Of a stretch of DNA of 63,261 nt, positions 24,071 through 32,220 are shown one piece after another. A program made the translations under genes and the position numbers. The notes below the pieces were generated by a model. It did no database searches, was not told the DNA's origin, and worked only from the letters and a program-made list of their open reading frames with translations. Where the stretch lies: assembly GCA_964568735.1 (NCBI GenBank), contig CAZMRF010000024.1, positions 1-63,261 on the forward strand. The letters are read 5' to 3'. The DNA is from CAZMRF01 sp964568735 (GTDB lineage Bacteria; Acidobacteriota; Polarisedimenticolia; JACPZX01). Position 1 is the stretch's first letter. Every line of letters starts with the position of its first letter.

Positions 24071-24759
24071 ATGGCGAATTGCGGGCGCACCCTGCAGCCC
24101 GCCAGCCTGCTCGCCTCGACGATCTCGCGCATCTCGGAGACCTTGAAGGCGGCCCGGACGGAGTCCGCGAAGAGCCTGCGAGCAACGCCACGGTAGGACC
24201 GGCCGTGGCCGCGAATGTGGGCGGCCATGCGGGAGGGGACCGGCCTCCTCAGATCCCTCAGGAAGACGCTCCCTCCCGGCGAGAGGAGCCTGGTCCACTC
24301 GTCGAACGAGGGGGTCGGATCGGGGAGATGGTGGAGCAGCGAGTTCGAGACGACCATGTCGAAGCTGCGGCCGCGAAAGGGCACCTTCCTCGAATTGGCC
24401 TTCCGGATCCGCACGCGATGATGCAGACCCGCCTGCCTCACGCGCCGCCTGGCGGCCCGGAGCATCGAGTCGGAGAGATCGACGGCCACGATGGTCAGGT
24501 CGGGACGCTTCAGCGCGAGCCTGACCGCGAGCGCGCCGGTGCCCGCCCCGACGTCGAGGAGTCTTGCCCCTCGCGGGGCGCGCCGCGCGACGGCGCGGAC
24601 GAAGCTCTCGTCGAGCCGATCGAGGCGGGCTCCCGCCGCCTCGCTCTCCAGGGAGACGAGGGCTTCGTCGTCCGTGACTTCGGGCTCGAGGACCCGGCGG
24701 CGGGCGAAGCGCGCCGGCTCGATCTGCCTCGTGTCCAGAGTGATCCTTCGGGGTGCCAT
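24028..24759 (-). CDS. Class I SAM-dependent methyltransferase
   Basis: 243 residues. Motif I is ARLLDVGAGTGALAVRLAL (about residues 66-84), motif II IVAVDLSDSML, a motif IV-like DMVVSNSLLHHLPDP, and post-motif LSPGGSVFLRDLRRP. This is the Methyltransf_11/25 group that acts on small molecules or quinones; the substrate cannot be deduced. The N-terminal ~60 residues (RFARRRVLEPEVTDDEALVSLESEAAGARLDRLDESFV) form a helical cap. Convergent with and overlapping the antiporter gene; its 5' end is divergent from the gamma-carbonic-anhydrase operon. Confidence 0.85.
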   Translation of the reverse strand: MAPRRITLDTRQIEPARFARRRVLEPEVTDDEALVSLESEAAGARLDRLDESFVRAVARRAPRGARLLDVGAGTGALAVRLALKRPDLTIVAVDLSDSMLRAARRRVRQAGLHHRVRIRKANSRKVPFRGRSFDMVVSNSLLHHLPDPTPSFDEWTRLLSPGGSVFLRDLRRPVPSRMAAHIRGHGRSYRGVARRLFADSVRAAFKVSEMREIVEASRLAGCRVRPQFAIYLVIEGVPRRRRI

Positions 24760-24871
24760 GGCGATTCGAGGGAGCGGCTCGGCAGCAGAGTCGCCCGAGG
24801 ACCGGTCCGGAGGGAGAGGGACTATAGCAGACCGGGGAGCGGCCTCCAGGACTTCCCGGCCGGCGGCTGCC

Positions 24872-24901
24872 TTGACCCGGCCAGCCCGGGCGGTTTATAG
24901 A
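24872..24901 (+). promoter_or_regulatory. Promoter of the carbonic-anhydrase-like operon, near-leaderless
   Basis: TTGACC (24872-24877), 18-nt spacer, TATAGA (24896-24901). The ATG at 24911 is 10 nt after the -10 box, predicting a leader of only a few nucleotides. Confidence 0.6.
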
Positions 24902-24910
24902 TCCCTGCTC

Positions 24911-25489
24911 ATGCACCCATCGACCCACCCTCCGGGCGGGCAGAGCGGCTCCGCCGCCCGGTCCCCCTTGCCCACGCGCCTCTCCATCCATCCCGAGGCC
25001 TTCATCGCCAGGACCTCGGTGCTCGTGGGAGAAGTCTCCGTGGGCGCGCGCTCCAGCATCTGGTACGGAGCCGTCCTCAGAGGCGACCTCTCGCCCGTGG
25101 TCATCGGAGAGGACACGAACGTGCAGGATGGCGCCATCCTCCACGTCGAGATGGGGGTCGAAGTGAGGCTCTGCGACAGGGTCACCGTGGGTCACGGAGC
25201 GGTCGTCCACGCGGCCCACGTCGAGGACGAGTGCCTGATCGGCATCGGCGCGATGATCCTCTCGGGCGCGCGTATCGGCCGCGGCAGCATCGTGGGCGCG
25301 GGCGCGGTGGTGAAGGAGGGATTCGAGGCGCCCCCGGCCTCGCTCCTCCTGGGTGTGCCGGCGCGCATCGTCCGGCCGGTCACCTCGCAGGAGACGGAGC
25401 GGCTCCAGAACAACTGGAGGGTCTACGTGGAATACGCGCGTGCCTACCGTGCAGGCCGGATCGATCCCGCCTGCGGGGCCCGATCGTGA
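24911..25489 (+). CDS. Gamma-class carbonic anhydrase-like hexapeptide-repeat protein
   Basis: 192 residues. Left-handed beta-helix of hexapeptide repeats (SVLVGEVSVGARSSIWYGAVLRGD ... LIGIGAMILSGARIGRGSIVGAGAVV). The metal ligands of the gamma family are present: His in AILHVE and the pair in VGHGAVVHAAHVED. The acidic-loop proton shuttle of Cam is missing, as in the YrdA/CaiE/PaaY branch, so carbonic anhydrase activity is possible but unproven. First gene of an overlapping run: its stop overlaps the GTG of the DHH gene, which in turn overlaps the ElbB-like gene. Confidence 0.88.
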   Translation: MHPSTHPPGGQSGSAARSPLPTRLSIHPEAFIARTSVLVGEVSVGARSSIWYGAVLRGDLSPVVIGEDTNVQDGAILHVEMGVEVRLCDRVTVGHGAVVHAAHVEDECLIGIGAMILSGARIGRGSIVGAGAVVKEGFEAPPASLLLGVPARIVRPVTSQETERLQNNWRVYVEYARAYRAGRIDPACGARS

Positions 25490-26505
25490 GCAGCGTGAAC
25501 TGGGCGCCGCTCGCGGAGAAGCTCCGCGCGGCGAAGCGCATCGTCCTGGGCACCCACATCAACGCCGACGGCGACGGCCTGGGCTGCCAGATAGCCCTGA
25601 GGCACTTCCTCGCGAGCCTGGGCAAGGACGTCCGCATCGTCAACAGCGAGAGCGTCTCCGGGAGGTACCGCTTCCTGAAGGGCTCGGACCAGGTGGAGCC
25701 CTACGAGCGGGAGAAGCACGCCGGCCTGATCCGCGGGGCCGACCTGTTCATCGTCATCGACAACAGCAGCGTGGAGCGGCTCGCGAAGGTCCGGGAGGAC
25801 GTCGAGGCGACGCGCGCCACGAAGGCCTGCATCGATCATCACTCCCTCGTGAATCCATTCTGGGACCTCAACTGCGTGGATACCGATGCCTGCGCGAGCG
25901 GCCAGCTCATCTACGAACTGGTCCGCGACATGGGGGGCGAGATCACGCCCGAGATGGCGGAGGCCCTCTACGTCTCCTTCATCACGGATACCGGCCATTT
26001 CAGGTTCTCGAAGACGACGGCCGAGACCCACCGGACCGTGGCGCATCTGATGGACGTCGCCGGGGTCTCTCCGCCGCGCTTCTACACGGAGATCTACGAG
26101 AACACCTCGGCCGGCATGGCCGCGCTGACGGGCCTCGCGCTGAGCAGCATGAAGTTCGAGTACGGGGGCCGCTTCGCGTGGATGAAGCTCACGTGGAAGC
26201 AGATCGCCGAGCAGGCCGCGGGAGAGGAGGACACCGGAGACCTCGTGAACCTCAGCCTGGCCGTCGAAGGCGTCGTGGCGGGCGCGCTCTTCCGGGAGAT
26301 GCCCGACGGGAAGACGAAGATCAGCCTGCGCTCCAAGGGCCAGATCGACGTGAGCGACCTGGCCGCCGGCCTCAACGGCGGTGGCCACAAGAACGCCGCG
26401 GGGATCCTCATGCCGGTCCCCATCAACGAGGCCATCCGCATCGTCATCGGGAAGATGGGTGCACACCTGAGCCCGGCCGCCGCAGAGGGCGGCCCGCGAA
26501 CATGA
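25486..26505 (+). CDS. DHH/DHHA1 phosphoesterase (NrnA-like oligoribonuclease / pAp phosphatase)
   Basis: 339 residues from a GTG start overlapping the previous stop. The DHH domain has GTHINADGDGLGCQIALRHFL, LFIVIDNSS, CIDHHSLVNPFWDLN and SFITDTGHFRFSKTT. DHHA1 follows with KISLRSKGQIDVSDLAAGLNGGGHKNAAG. NrnA-type enzymes degrade nanoRNAs or c-di-AMP-derived pApA and dephosphorylate pAp. No RNA-binding or membrane extension is present. Middle gene of the carbonic-anhydrase-like/DHH/ElbB-like unit. This is a plausible consumer of linear dinucleotides if c-di-GMP signalling is active, but that link is speculative. Confidence 0.92.
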   Translation: MSSVNWAPLAEKLRAAKRIVLGTHINADGDGLGCQIALRHFLASLGKDVRIVNSESVSGRYRFLKGSDQVEPYEREKHAGLIRGADLFIVIDNSSVERLAKVREDVEATRATKACIDHHSLVNPFWDLNCVDTDACASGQLIYELVRDMGGEITPEMAEALYVSFITDTGHFRFSKTTAETHRTVAHLMDVAGVSPPRFYTEIYENTSAGMAALTGLALSSMKFEYGGRFAWMKLTWKQIAEQAAGEEDTGDLVNLSLAVEGVVAGALFREMPDGKTKISLRSKGQIDVSDLAAGLNGGGHKNAAGILMPVPINEAIRIVIGKMGAHLSPAAAEGGPRT

Positions 26506-27128
26506 AGATCGGCGTCCTCCTGTCCGGGTGCGGCATGTACGACGGCTCCGAGCCCGCCGAGGCCATCCTCGCGATGGCGGCGCTCGACAGGGCCGGCGTG
26601 CAGCCGGTCTGCGTGGCTCCCGACGTCGATCAGCTCCACAGCGTGGACCACCTGACGGGGCGCGAAGCCGAGGGCGACACGCGATCGGCCCTGATGGAGT
26701 CCGCGAGGCTCGCCCGGGGAAAGGTGGCCCCTCTCGGTGAGTTCTGGGGCGGGGATCTCCAGGGCCTCGTCATCCCCGGAGGGTATGGCGCCCCCAAGAC
26801 GCTCATGACGGGGTTCATGCAGCTCGATGTTCCGCGGAACCTGCTTCCCGAGGTGCGCGCGCTGATGGAGAGCGTCTGCGGCAGAAAGAAGCCGGTGGGC
26901 TCGATCAGCCTCGGCCGCGCTCTCGTGCGCGCCTACTTCGGAGAGGAGATGTCGGACGAGGATCTGTCCATCCCCGCCACCGAGGTGATCATCGACGAGG
27001 AGCGCCGGACTCTGTTCACACCTGGATTCCTCACCGCGCTCAGGATCAGCGAGGCCGCGAAAGGGATCGATTCGATGATCGAAGCGCTGCTGAGGATGTC
27101 CTCGCGCGGGCTTCAGGTTCTCGGCTGA
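26502..27128 (+). CDS. ElbB-like DJ-1/PfpI-superfamily protein, central Cys motif lost
   Basis: 208 residues, ATG overlapping the DHH stop. The N-terminus MKIGVLLSGCGMYDGSEPAEAILAMAALDRAG and the segment DLQGLVIPGGYGAPKTLM are diagnostic of ElbB ('isoprenoid biosynthesis glyoxalase' / sigma-cross-reacting protein 27A). In most family members the central strand carries a CIAPA-type Cys motif near residue 135. Here the corresponding stretch reads KKPVGSISLGRALV, without the Cys, so the reactive nucleophile of the DJ-1 fold may be absent. The later EVIIDEERRTLFTPGF is typical. Function in the family is itself poorly defined. Confidence 0.85.
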   Translation: MKIGVLLSGCGMYDGSEPAEAILAMAALDRAGVQPVCVAPDVDQLHSVDHLTGREAEGDTRSALMESARLARGKVAPLGEFWGGDLQGLVIPGGYGAPKTLMTGFMQLDVPRNLLPEVRALMESVCGRKKPVGSISLGRALVRAYFGEEMSDEDLSIPATEVIIDEERRTLFTPGFLTALRISEAAKGIDSMIEALLRMSSRGLQVLG

Positions 27129-27136
27129 GATCCGCC

Positions 27137-27382
27137 GTGATCGTGACCGTGAAGTTCTTCGCCTCCTACCGTGACCTCCTCGGAGAGGAGCAACTCCTGA
27201 TCGAGCTGGAAGAGGGAGTCACGGTCGGTGACGTGCTCGAGCTGCTCAAAGATCGGTTCCCGATACTCCGCGACCAGGGGTACATGCCTCTCACGGCCTG
27301 CAACCTCACCCACGTCAGCAAGAAGCACGTGCTCGCGGACGGCGACGAGATGGCGATCTTCCCGCCCGTGAGCGGGGGCTGA
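27137..27382 (+). CDS. moaD: Molybdopterin synthase small (sulfur carrier) subunit
   Basis: 81 residues from a GTG start. Ubiquitin-like beta-grasp: IVTVKFFASYRDLLGEEQLLIEL, GVTVGDVLELLKDRFP, DGDEMAIFPPVSGG. The C-terminal Gly-Gly is the site of adenylation and thiocarboxylation. moaE follows after 2 nt. Starts 8 nt after the ElbB-like gene, so the whole block from 24911 may be one operon. Confidence 0.95.
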   Translation: MIVTVKFFASYRDLLGEEQLLIELEEGVTVGDVLELLKDRFPILRDQGYMPLTACNLTHVSKKHVLADGDEMAIFPPVSGG

Positions 27383-27384
27383 CC

Positions 27385-27900
27385 TTGCCCGCCGACGCGA
27401 GCCGCCCACGCTGCGAGCACGTCGCGCTCGGCCCCGATCCCATCGATCCGGCGGAGCTGATCCATCGCGTGCGCACGGATGCTGCGGGGGCCGTCGCGCT
27501 CTTCACGGGCGTCGTCCGGGACCACCACGACGGCAAGCGGGTGGAAGGCCTGACCTACGAGGCCTACGGCCCGATGGCCGAGCGCGAGATGAGGCGGATC
27601 GCAGCGGAAGCGGTGGCCGCCTGGTCGCTCGAGGGAATCGCCGTCGTTCACCGCCTGGGTTACCTGAAAGTCGGCGAGGTCAGCGTCGCGGTGGCCGCAT
27701 CGGCCGCCCACCGCCGCCAGGCGATCGGCGCGTGTGCCGAGACCATCGATCGCGTCAAGATGGAGGTGCCGATCTGGAAGAAAGAGCACGGAGAGGGGGG
27801 GGAGGGATGGGTGCTCGGCGATGACGCGCCCGGTTCCGCCTCAGGGGCGGTCGCGGGTCCGCACGGCCCGGCCGGTCGCAGCGGCGGTGAGGAGCCCTGA
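27385..27900 (+). CDS. moaE: Molybdopterin synthase catalytic subunit
   Basis: 171 residues from a TTG start at 27385. Core motifs: AGAVALFTGVVRDHHDGKRVEGLTYEAY, VVHRLGYLKVGEVSVAVAASAAHRRQAIGACAETIDRVKMEVPIWKKE, including the conserved Lys residues of the active site that accepts the MoaD C-terminus. The C-terminal ~30 residues (DDAPGSASGAVAGPHGPAGRSGGEEP) are a Gly/Ala/Pro tail. Converts cyclic pyranopterin monophosphate to molybdopterin together with MoaD. Confidence 0.95.
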   Translation: MPADASRPRCEHVALGPDPIDPAELIHRVRTDAAGAVALFTGVVRDHHDGKRVEGLTYEAYGPMAEREMRRIAAEAVAAWSLEGIAVVHRLGYLKVGEVSVAVAASAAHRRQAIGACAETIDRVKMEVPIWKKEHGEGGEGWVLGDDAPGSASGAVAGPHGPAGRSGGEEP

Positions 27901-27988
27901 GCGAGCGGCCAGGGATGCCTACCTCGGACGCCCGTCAGGTGTCCAAGTGCATGGCGGCCCGGACGAACACCCCGCACCTGTGGCCCGG

Positions 27989-28018
27989 TTGACACCCCGG
28001 AAGGCCGGTGCATAGACT
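27989..28018 (+). promoter_or_regulatory. Promoter of the TPR lipoprotein / TonB operon
   Basis: TTGACA (27989-27994), 18-nt spacer, TAGACT (28013-28018). It leaves a leader of about 150 nt before the ATG at 28176. Confidence 0.55.
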
Positions 28019-28175
28019 AACGCGTTTGCGACAAAGAGCCACCTGTCCGACCATCTCATCGGTTCCGGCCCCCGTTCCCGGCGCCTGTACCCCTGGCGCC
28101 CCGGCCGTCCCGATCCGAGGCCGGGCGCCCCGGCGGGCACTGCCCCCACGGAGACCAGCGTTGACTGAATCGTCC

Positions 28176-29045
28176 ATGCTGCATCCCGGCAAGAGAGCCT
28201 TTTTGCCCATCGTGGCGCTGCTGCTCTCGCTTCCGACCGGCTGCGCCTTCGTGCAGACGAGGATGGCGATGAAGGAAGGCAACGAGTCCTTCAACCTCCA
28301 GCGCTTCGAGCAGGCGGTGGAGAATTACAACAAGGTCATCGAGATGGACCCGACCTACGCCGAGGCCCACCTGAACCTCGGCCTGGCCTACCTCACGCTC
28401 TACCAGCCCGGGTCGGTCCACGAGAAAGACCTTTTCTACGCCCGCGGGGCCATCGAGGCCTTCCAGGACTACCTGCTCCTGGATCCGGGAAATGAGGACG
28501 TCCGGGGCTACCTCATCGAGATGTGCCAGAAGTCCAACAACGAGTCGTTCGCCATCCGGTACTTCGAGGACGAGCACCGCCGCCATCCGGACGATGTCCA
28601 GACGATCACCCTCCTCGGGAGCCTCTATACGAAGCTCGGGGACATCGACAAGGCGATCGAGTGGATGCAGAAGCGGATCGACCTCGAGCCCGACAACCCC
28701 GAGGCGTACTACACGATCGGTGTCAACTGCTGGGCCCGCTCCTACAACCGGATGGACCTCACGAGCGAGGCGAGATTCGAGATTCTCGATCGGGGGCTGT
28801 CGGCCCTGGACAGGGCCATCGAGCTGAAGCCCAATTACGGCGACGCCTACGCCTACAAGAACCTGATCTACCGGCAGAAGGCGGCCTTCTCGATGACCCC
28901 GGCGGAGAGAGTCCAGTTCACGAACATGGCCGATGAATTCCAGACGAAGGCGCTCGAGCTCCTCAGGGCGCAGCGCGAGGCCGAAGCGGCGGCCGCCGCG
29001 GCAGCGGCGAACGCGACTCCAGGCGAGGCCCCACCGGCCGAGTAG
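28176..29045 (+). CDS. TPR-repeat lipoprotein
   Basis: 289 residues. Signal with lipobox near residue 22 (IVALLLSLPTGCAFVQ). Classic TPR units: NESFNLQRFEQAVENYNKVIEMDPTYAEAHLNLGLAYL (about 30-75), GAIEAFQDYLLLDPGNED, VQTITLLGSLYTKLGDIDKAIEWMQKRIDLEPDNPEAYYTIG, ALDRAIELKPNYGDAYAYKN. It ends in an Ala-rich tail. It sits 13 nt before tonB and probably works with the Ton/Exb complex as an envelope scaffold (inference). Start at the ATG at 28176, the first good signal peptide. Confidence 0.85.
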   Translation: MLHPGKRAFLPIVALLLSLPTGCAFVQTRMAMKEGNESFNLQRFEQAVENYNKVIEMDPTYAEAHLNLGLAYLTLYQPGSVHEKDLFYARGAIEAFQDYLLLDPGNEDVRGYLIEMCQKSNNESFAIRYFEDEHRRHPDDVQTITLLGSLYTKLGDIDKAIEWMQKRIDLEPDNPEAYYTIGVNCWARSYNRMDLTSEARFEILDRGLSALDRAIELKPNYGDAYAYKNLIYRQKAAFSMTPAERVQFTNMADEFQTKALELLRAQREAEAAAAAAAANATPGEAPPAE

Positions 29046-29058
29046 GCCATGGTGACTC

Positions 29059-29829
29059 ATGTTTCAGCAGCTTCTTGACTCGTCAGGCAAGAAACAGGGC
29101 GGGGGACGAGCCTGGCTCTCGTTTCCGATCTCCCTGCTGCTGCACCTGGTGGTCATCGGGGGCGCCGTGGGCGCCACCTACCTGGCCGTCGGTGTCATCC
29201 ACCCGCCCGCGATCAACCTGGTTCTCGTGGCCCCGCCCCCCCCGCCCCCGCCCCCGCCGCCGCCTCCTCCTCCCCCCTCGGGCGCCCGTGAGAAGCCCAA
29301 GGTGGAGAAGAAGGATATCGTCCCGGTGGAGCAGCTCCCCGACATGATCCAGCCCCAGGTCGTGCCGGACGAGATTCCCGAACCGGAGGACTTGAGCGAA
29401 GACTACGAAGGCGTCGAAGGCGGCGTGCCCGGAGGAGTTCCGGGCGGCGTGCCCGGCGGCGTCGTGGGAGGCGTTGTCGGAGGCGTTCTGGGCGGCGTGC
29501 CCGGTGGTGTCGTGGGCGGAGTGCTCGGGGGCGTCGGCGACGAGCCGATCTACCTCACGGGTGACGTCCGGCCGCCGGAGCGGATCTTCATGAGCGAGCC
29601 GGAATATCCCGAGGTCGCCCGGCGCGCCAGGGCCGAAGGCAAGGTCATCCTCGAGATCGTCGTGACCAGGAACGGCGACGTCGATCAGATCAAGGTGCTG
29701 AAGAGCCATCCGCTCTTCGACCAGGCCGCGATTGCCGCCGTGAAGAAGTGGAAGTACAACCCCGCTCTGCAGAGTGGCAGGCCCGTCAAGGTCTTCATGA
29801 CGGTTGTCGTTGATTTCAAACTGAAATAG
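29059..29829 (+). CDS. tonB: Energy transducer TonB with Pro- and Gly-Gly-Val repeats
   Basis: 256 residues. N-terminal single TM (about 20-45, FPISLLLHLVVIGGAVGATYLAV), then a run of about 15 prolines (residues 58-73), then a charged spacer with the acidic EIPEPEDLSEDYEGV. A Gly-rich block of GGV(P/V/L) units follows (about residues 122-160). The C-terminal TonB domain (about 170-256) contains PPERIFMSEPEYPEVARRARAEGKVILEIVVTRNGDV and AVKKWKYNPALQSGRPVKVF. It couples the proton-motive force of ExbBD to outer-membrane receptors such as the one at 50551. The Gly-rich repeat is unlike the usual Pro-Lys/Pro-Glu periplasmic spacer. Confidence 0.93.
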   Translation: MFQQLLDSSGKKQGGGRAWLSFPISLLLHLVVIGGAVGATYLAVGVIHPPAINLVLVAPPPPPPPPPPPPPPPSGAREKPKVEKKDIVPVEQLPDMIQPQVVPDEIPEPEDLSEDYEGVEGGVPGGVPGGVPGGVVGGVVGGVLGGVPGGVVGGVLGGVGDEPIYLTGDVRPPERIFMSEPEYPEVARRARAEGKVILEIVVTRNGDVDQIKVLKSHPLFDQAAIAAVKKWKYNPALQSGRPVKVFMTVVVDFKLK

Positions 29830-29945
29830 TCCGCGGGGCAGAGGGTCCGGAGGTTGCACCGGCCCCGACCTGCGATGCAAGGGGCCCTCCGGGGCGCCAC
29901 CGGACGTGAGAAGGCTCCGGCGAGAGCCACAGGAAGGAGCAGCGA

Positions 29946-30662
29946 ATGCCTGAAGGCAGTTTTTCAATTGTTGCGATGTGGCAGTCCATGCCGGTCCTGG
30001 GCAAGGGCATCGCGATTTCGATGATGCTCATGTCCATCTACTCGATCGCGGTGTTCTTCGAGAAGCTGCTCCTTTACCGGGCGGCGGTGAAGCAGTCGAT
30101 CTCGTTCCTCCCGATAGTCACCAAGGCGCTCAAGGACAACAACCTCCGCAAGGCGGTTGAGGAGGCCAAGAAGCACCCCAAGGGCCACCTGCCCCGCGTC
30201 ATGTCCGCCGGGCTCCAGGAGTTTATCAACCAGCAGGACGATCCCCGGGCCTACGACGTCGTGGCGGCCGTCAGCCGCGCCGTGGAGCGCGAGACCGCCC
30301 TCGTCATGGCCGAGCTCAGGAGCAAGCTGGGCGGCCTGGGAACGATCGGGTCCACCGCTCCCTTCGTGGGGCTGTTCGGAACGGTCATCGGGATCTTCAA
30401 CGCATTCCGAGGCATGGCAGCGACGGGCTCCGGTGGTCTGGGAGCCGTGTCGGCTGGAATCGCGGAGGCGCTCGTCAATACGGCCATCGGGCTGGCCGTG
30501 GCGATCCCGGCCGTGTGGATGTACAACTATTTCATAGGGCGCGTGGACCGGTTCCAGATCGAGATGAGCAACTCGGCTTCCGAGCTGGTCGACTTCTTCC
30601 TGAAGCGCCACGCGGGAAGCGTCGGCGTGCAGTCGACGACCTCCGCTGCGGCGATGCACTGA
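29946..30662 (+). CDS. exbB: ExbB/TolQ-family proton channel
   Basis: 238 residues. Three TMs: about 17-40 (GIAISMMLMSIYSIAVFFEKLL), about 130-155 (GLGTIGSTAPFVGLFGTVIGIFNAF) and about 170-200 (VSAGIAEALVNTAIGLAVAIPAVWMYNYF). The cytoplasmic helical domain lies between TM1 and TM2. The conserved Thr/Pro residues in SAGIAEALVNTAIGLAVAIP are typical. Forms the stator with ExbD. Starts 116 nt after tonB and is followed by two exbD genes. Confidence 0.95.
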   Translation: MPEGSFSIVAMWQSMPVLGKGIAISMMLMSIYSIAVFFEKLLLYRAAVKQSISFLPIVTKALKDNNLRKAVEEAKKHPKGHLPRVMSAGLQEFINQQDDPRAYDVVAAVSRAVERETALVMAELRSKLGGLGTIGSTAPFVGLFGTVIGIFNAFRGMAATGSGGLGAVSAGIAEALVNTAIGLAVAIPAVWMYNYFIGRVDRFQIEMSNSASELVDFFLKRHAGSVGVQSTTSAAAMH

Positions 30663-30679
30663 GATAGGGGTACCAGACC

Positions 30680-31108
30680 ATGGGAATGGCAGTCGGCGGC
30701 CGGGGCGGGGTCAAGTCGGACATCAACGTCACGCCCCTGGTCGACGTGGTGCTCGTGCTGCTGATCATCTTCATGGTGGTCACGCCGATGCTGCAGAAGG
30801 GGAAGGACGTCCTGCTTCCTGAGACGGCCAACCCCAACGAGAAGAAGTCGGACGACGAGAACGAGCTGCTGGTGTCGATCACGAAGGAGCGATCCATCTT
30901 CGTCGACACGACCCCCGTGACGGAGGAGCTGCTGCTGGAGAAGCTCTCCGAGACCTTCCAGAGGAACCCGGGCAAGCTCATCCTGATCAAGGGGGACCGC
31001 CGCCTCAGCTTTGGCGACGTGAAGGACGTCATGCTCATCGTGAACCAGGCCGGCTTCACCAACGTGTCGGTGCTGTCCGACAAGCTCGAAGGCGCTTCGG
31101 GTCAATAA
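30680..31108 (+). CDS. exbD: ExbD/TolR-family biopolymer transport protein (first copy)
   Basis: 142 residues. Short cytoplasmic N-terminus, then the single TM with the essential Asp: INVTPLVDVVLVLLIIFMVVTPML. The periplasmic domain has LPETANPNEKKSDDENELLVSITKERSIFVDTTPV and LILIKGDRRLSFGDVKDVMLIVNQAGF. Proton-carrying partner of ExbB. Paired with a second, diverged copy 14 nt downstream. Confidence 0.94.
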   Translation: MGMAVGGRGGVKSDINVTPLVDVVLVLLIIFMVVTPMLQKGKDVLLPETANPNEKKSDDENELLVSITKERSIFVDTTPVTEELLLEKLSETFQRNPGKLILIKGDRRLSFGDVKDVMLIVNQAGFTNVSVLSDKLEGASGQ

Positions 31109-31122
31109 GAGGGAGACCGGCG

Positions 31123-31599
31123 ATGGGAATGAACGTCACGGGCGGGGGGCAGGTCAACTCCGAGATCAACGTCACGCCTCTCGTGGACGTCGTCCTGGTG
31201 CTCCTGATCATCTTCATGATCGTGAGCCCGATGCTCACCGTCGGCTACGACCTCGACGTCCCCCAGAAGATGGAGGACATCGAGATCCCCGAAGAGGTCA
31301 TCCAGGACCAGCTCATCGTGACCTACACGAAGGAAGGCAACCTGTACATCAACAAGGACCCCGTGGCGGTGGAGTCCCTGGAACAGACCCTCTCGAGCAT
31401 TCTCTCCGGACGGCGGAAGAAGACCGTCTTCTTCGCGGCTGCACGGGAGCTCAACTACGGCGACGTCGTCGTCGCGATGGATGGGATCCGCACCGCCGGC
31501 GCCGACGCCATCGGTCTCGTGACCGACGAGCGCCTGACCGTAGCGCCGCAGCAGCAGGGAGGCACGGCGCCGGCTCAGGCGGCACCCTCGGGGCAATAA
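31123..31599 (+). CDS. exbD: ExbD/TolR-family biopolymer transport protein (second copy)
   Basis: 158 residues. Same layout as the first copy (EINVTPLVDVVLVLLIIFMIVSPML) but a different periplasmic domain (YDLDVPQKMEDIEIPEEVIQDQLIVTYTKEGNLYINKDPVAVESLEQTLSSIL). It has an additional Ala/Gln-rich tail (PQQQGGTAPAQAAPSGQ). Tandem exbD genes are common in deep-branching diderms and could form heterodimers in the stator (family knowledge plus inference). Confidence 0.93.
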   Translation: MGMNVTGGGQVNSEINVTPLVDVVLVLLIIFMIVSPMLTVGYDLDVPQKMEDIEIPEEVIQDQLIVTYTKEGNLYINKDPVAVESLEQTLSSILSGRRKKTVFFAAARELNYGDVVVAMDGIRTAGADAIGLVTDERLTVAPQQQGGTAPAQAAPSGQ

Positions 31600-31726
31600 C
31601 CCCTCCCGCCTCGGCCGGATAGAGCGCATTTCGCCGGCTCATTGAGAGCGGCAAGCCTCCTCGGCCGCCCATCAGGTCGCCCCGGCGCCCATCCAGCGAG
31701 GCTCGCGAGACACACGGCCCTCCGCG

Positions 31727-31755
31727 TTGATCACCTCCGCACCCGGTGATAGATT
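31727..31755 (+). promoter_or_regulatory. Promoter of the 6S-like RNA / rny leader
   Basis: TTGATC (31727-31732), 17-nt spacer, TAGATT (31750-31755). Predicted start about 31762, directly at the 5' strand of the long closing stem. Confidence 0.55.
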
Positions 31756-31761
31756 CGAGGA

Positions 31762-31925
31762 GACAGCGGAGCCGGGTGGGCCGAGGGGCCGGAGACGGCA
31801 CTTCGGGAACCACGAACTGCCGCCCGGTGGCCGTGGTCCGGTGAGACTTCAGCTTGAGATCAGGCACCCCCAGGATTTGACCCGAGGAGTTGCTCCGGGC
31901 CGCACCTGCCCGCTGCCGCTCTTGA
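31762..31925 (+). ncRNA. ssrS: Probable 6S RNA
   Basis: About 165 nt with its own promoter. The 5' strand CAGCGG...GGGTG-GGCC (31764-31782) pairs with the 3' strand GGCC-GCACC...CGCTG (31898-31915), giving a long interrupted closing stem. Inside it an upstream hairpin (CCGGA...ACCACG with CGTGGTCCGG) and unpaired segments leave a large central bubble. Length, single elongated hairpin shape and location immediately before rny all fit 6S RNA. There is no ORF in this 621-nt gap. 6S RNA mimics open promoter DNA and sequesters sigma70 holoenzyme. It could instead be a structured rny 5' leader. Confidence 0.5.
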
Positions 31926-32220
31926 AGCCTTGGATAGGAGCGATCCCGCAGGATCGTCCGGAGTGGTCGTGAAACTGCCGTTCGCCCGTTCGTCCCTTGG
32001 CGCACCTCCGGCGACCCCCATCCGGTACCCTCGCAGGCTGCCGGCGGAGTTCCTCCTGCGCTCCTGAAGGCCCTCCCGGCGTCGTCCTGCCCAGCCTGAT
32101 CCGGCTGCCGTCGCGCCCGCCGCGGCTCCCGGAAACCTCCCTGCGGCCACCCTGGATTACCGCTGCCCGGGTGGAAGCCCGGCGCGCTCGAGGCCGGGGC
32201 TTTCCACAGGAGGCGCTCAG
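31926..32220. other. Non-coding leader between the RNA and rny
   Basis: No credible ORF. A small hairpin CGATCC-CGCA-GGATCG at 31941-31956 follows the 6S-like RNA and may mark its end. The last bases before rny carry a ribosome-binding sequence (AGGAGG at 32208-32213). Confidence 0.4.

Noticed and set aside
22687..24900. 737-residue ORF rich in Arg, Gly and Pro
   Set aside because: It is a shadow frame of the antiporter and the methyltransferase; the composition is that of a GC-rich wrong frame.
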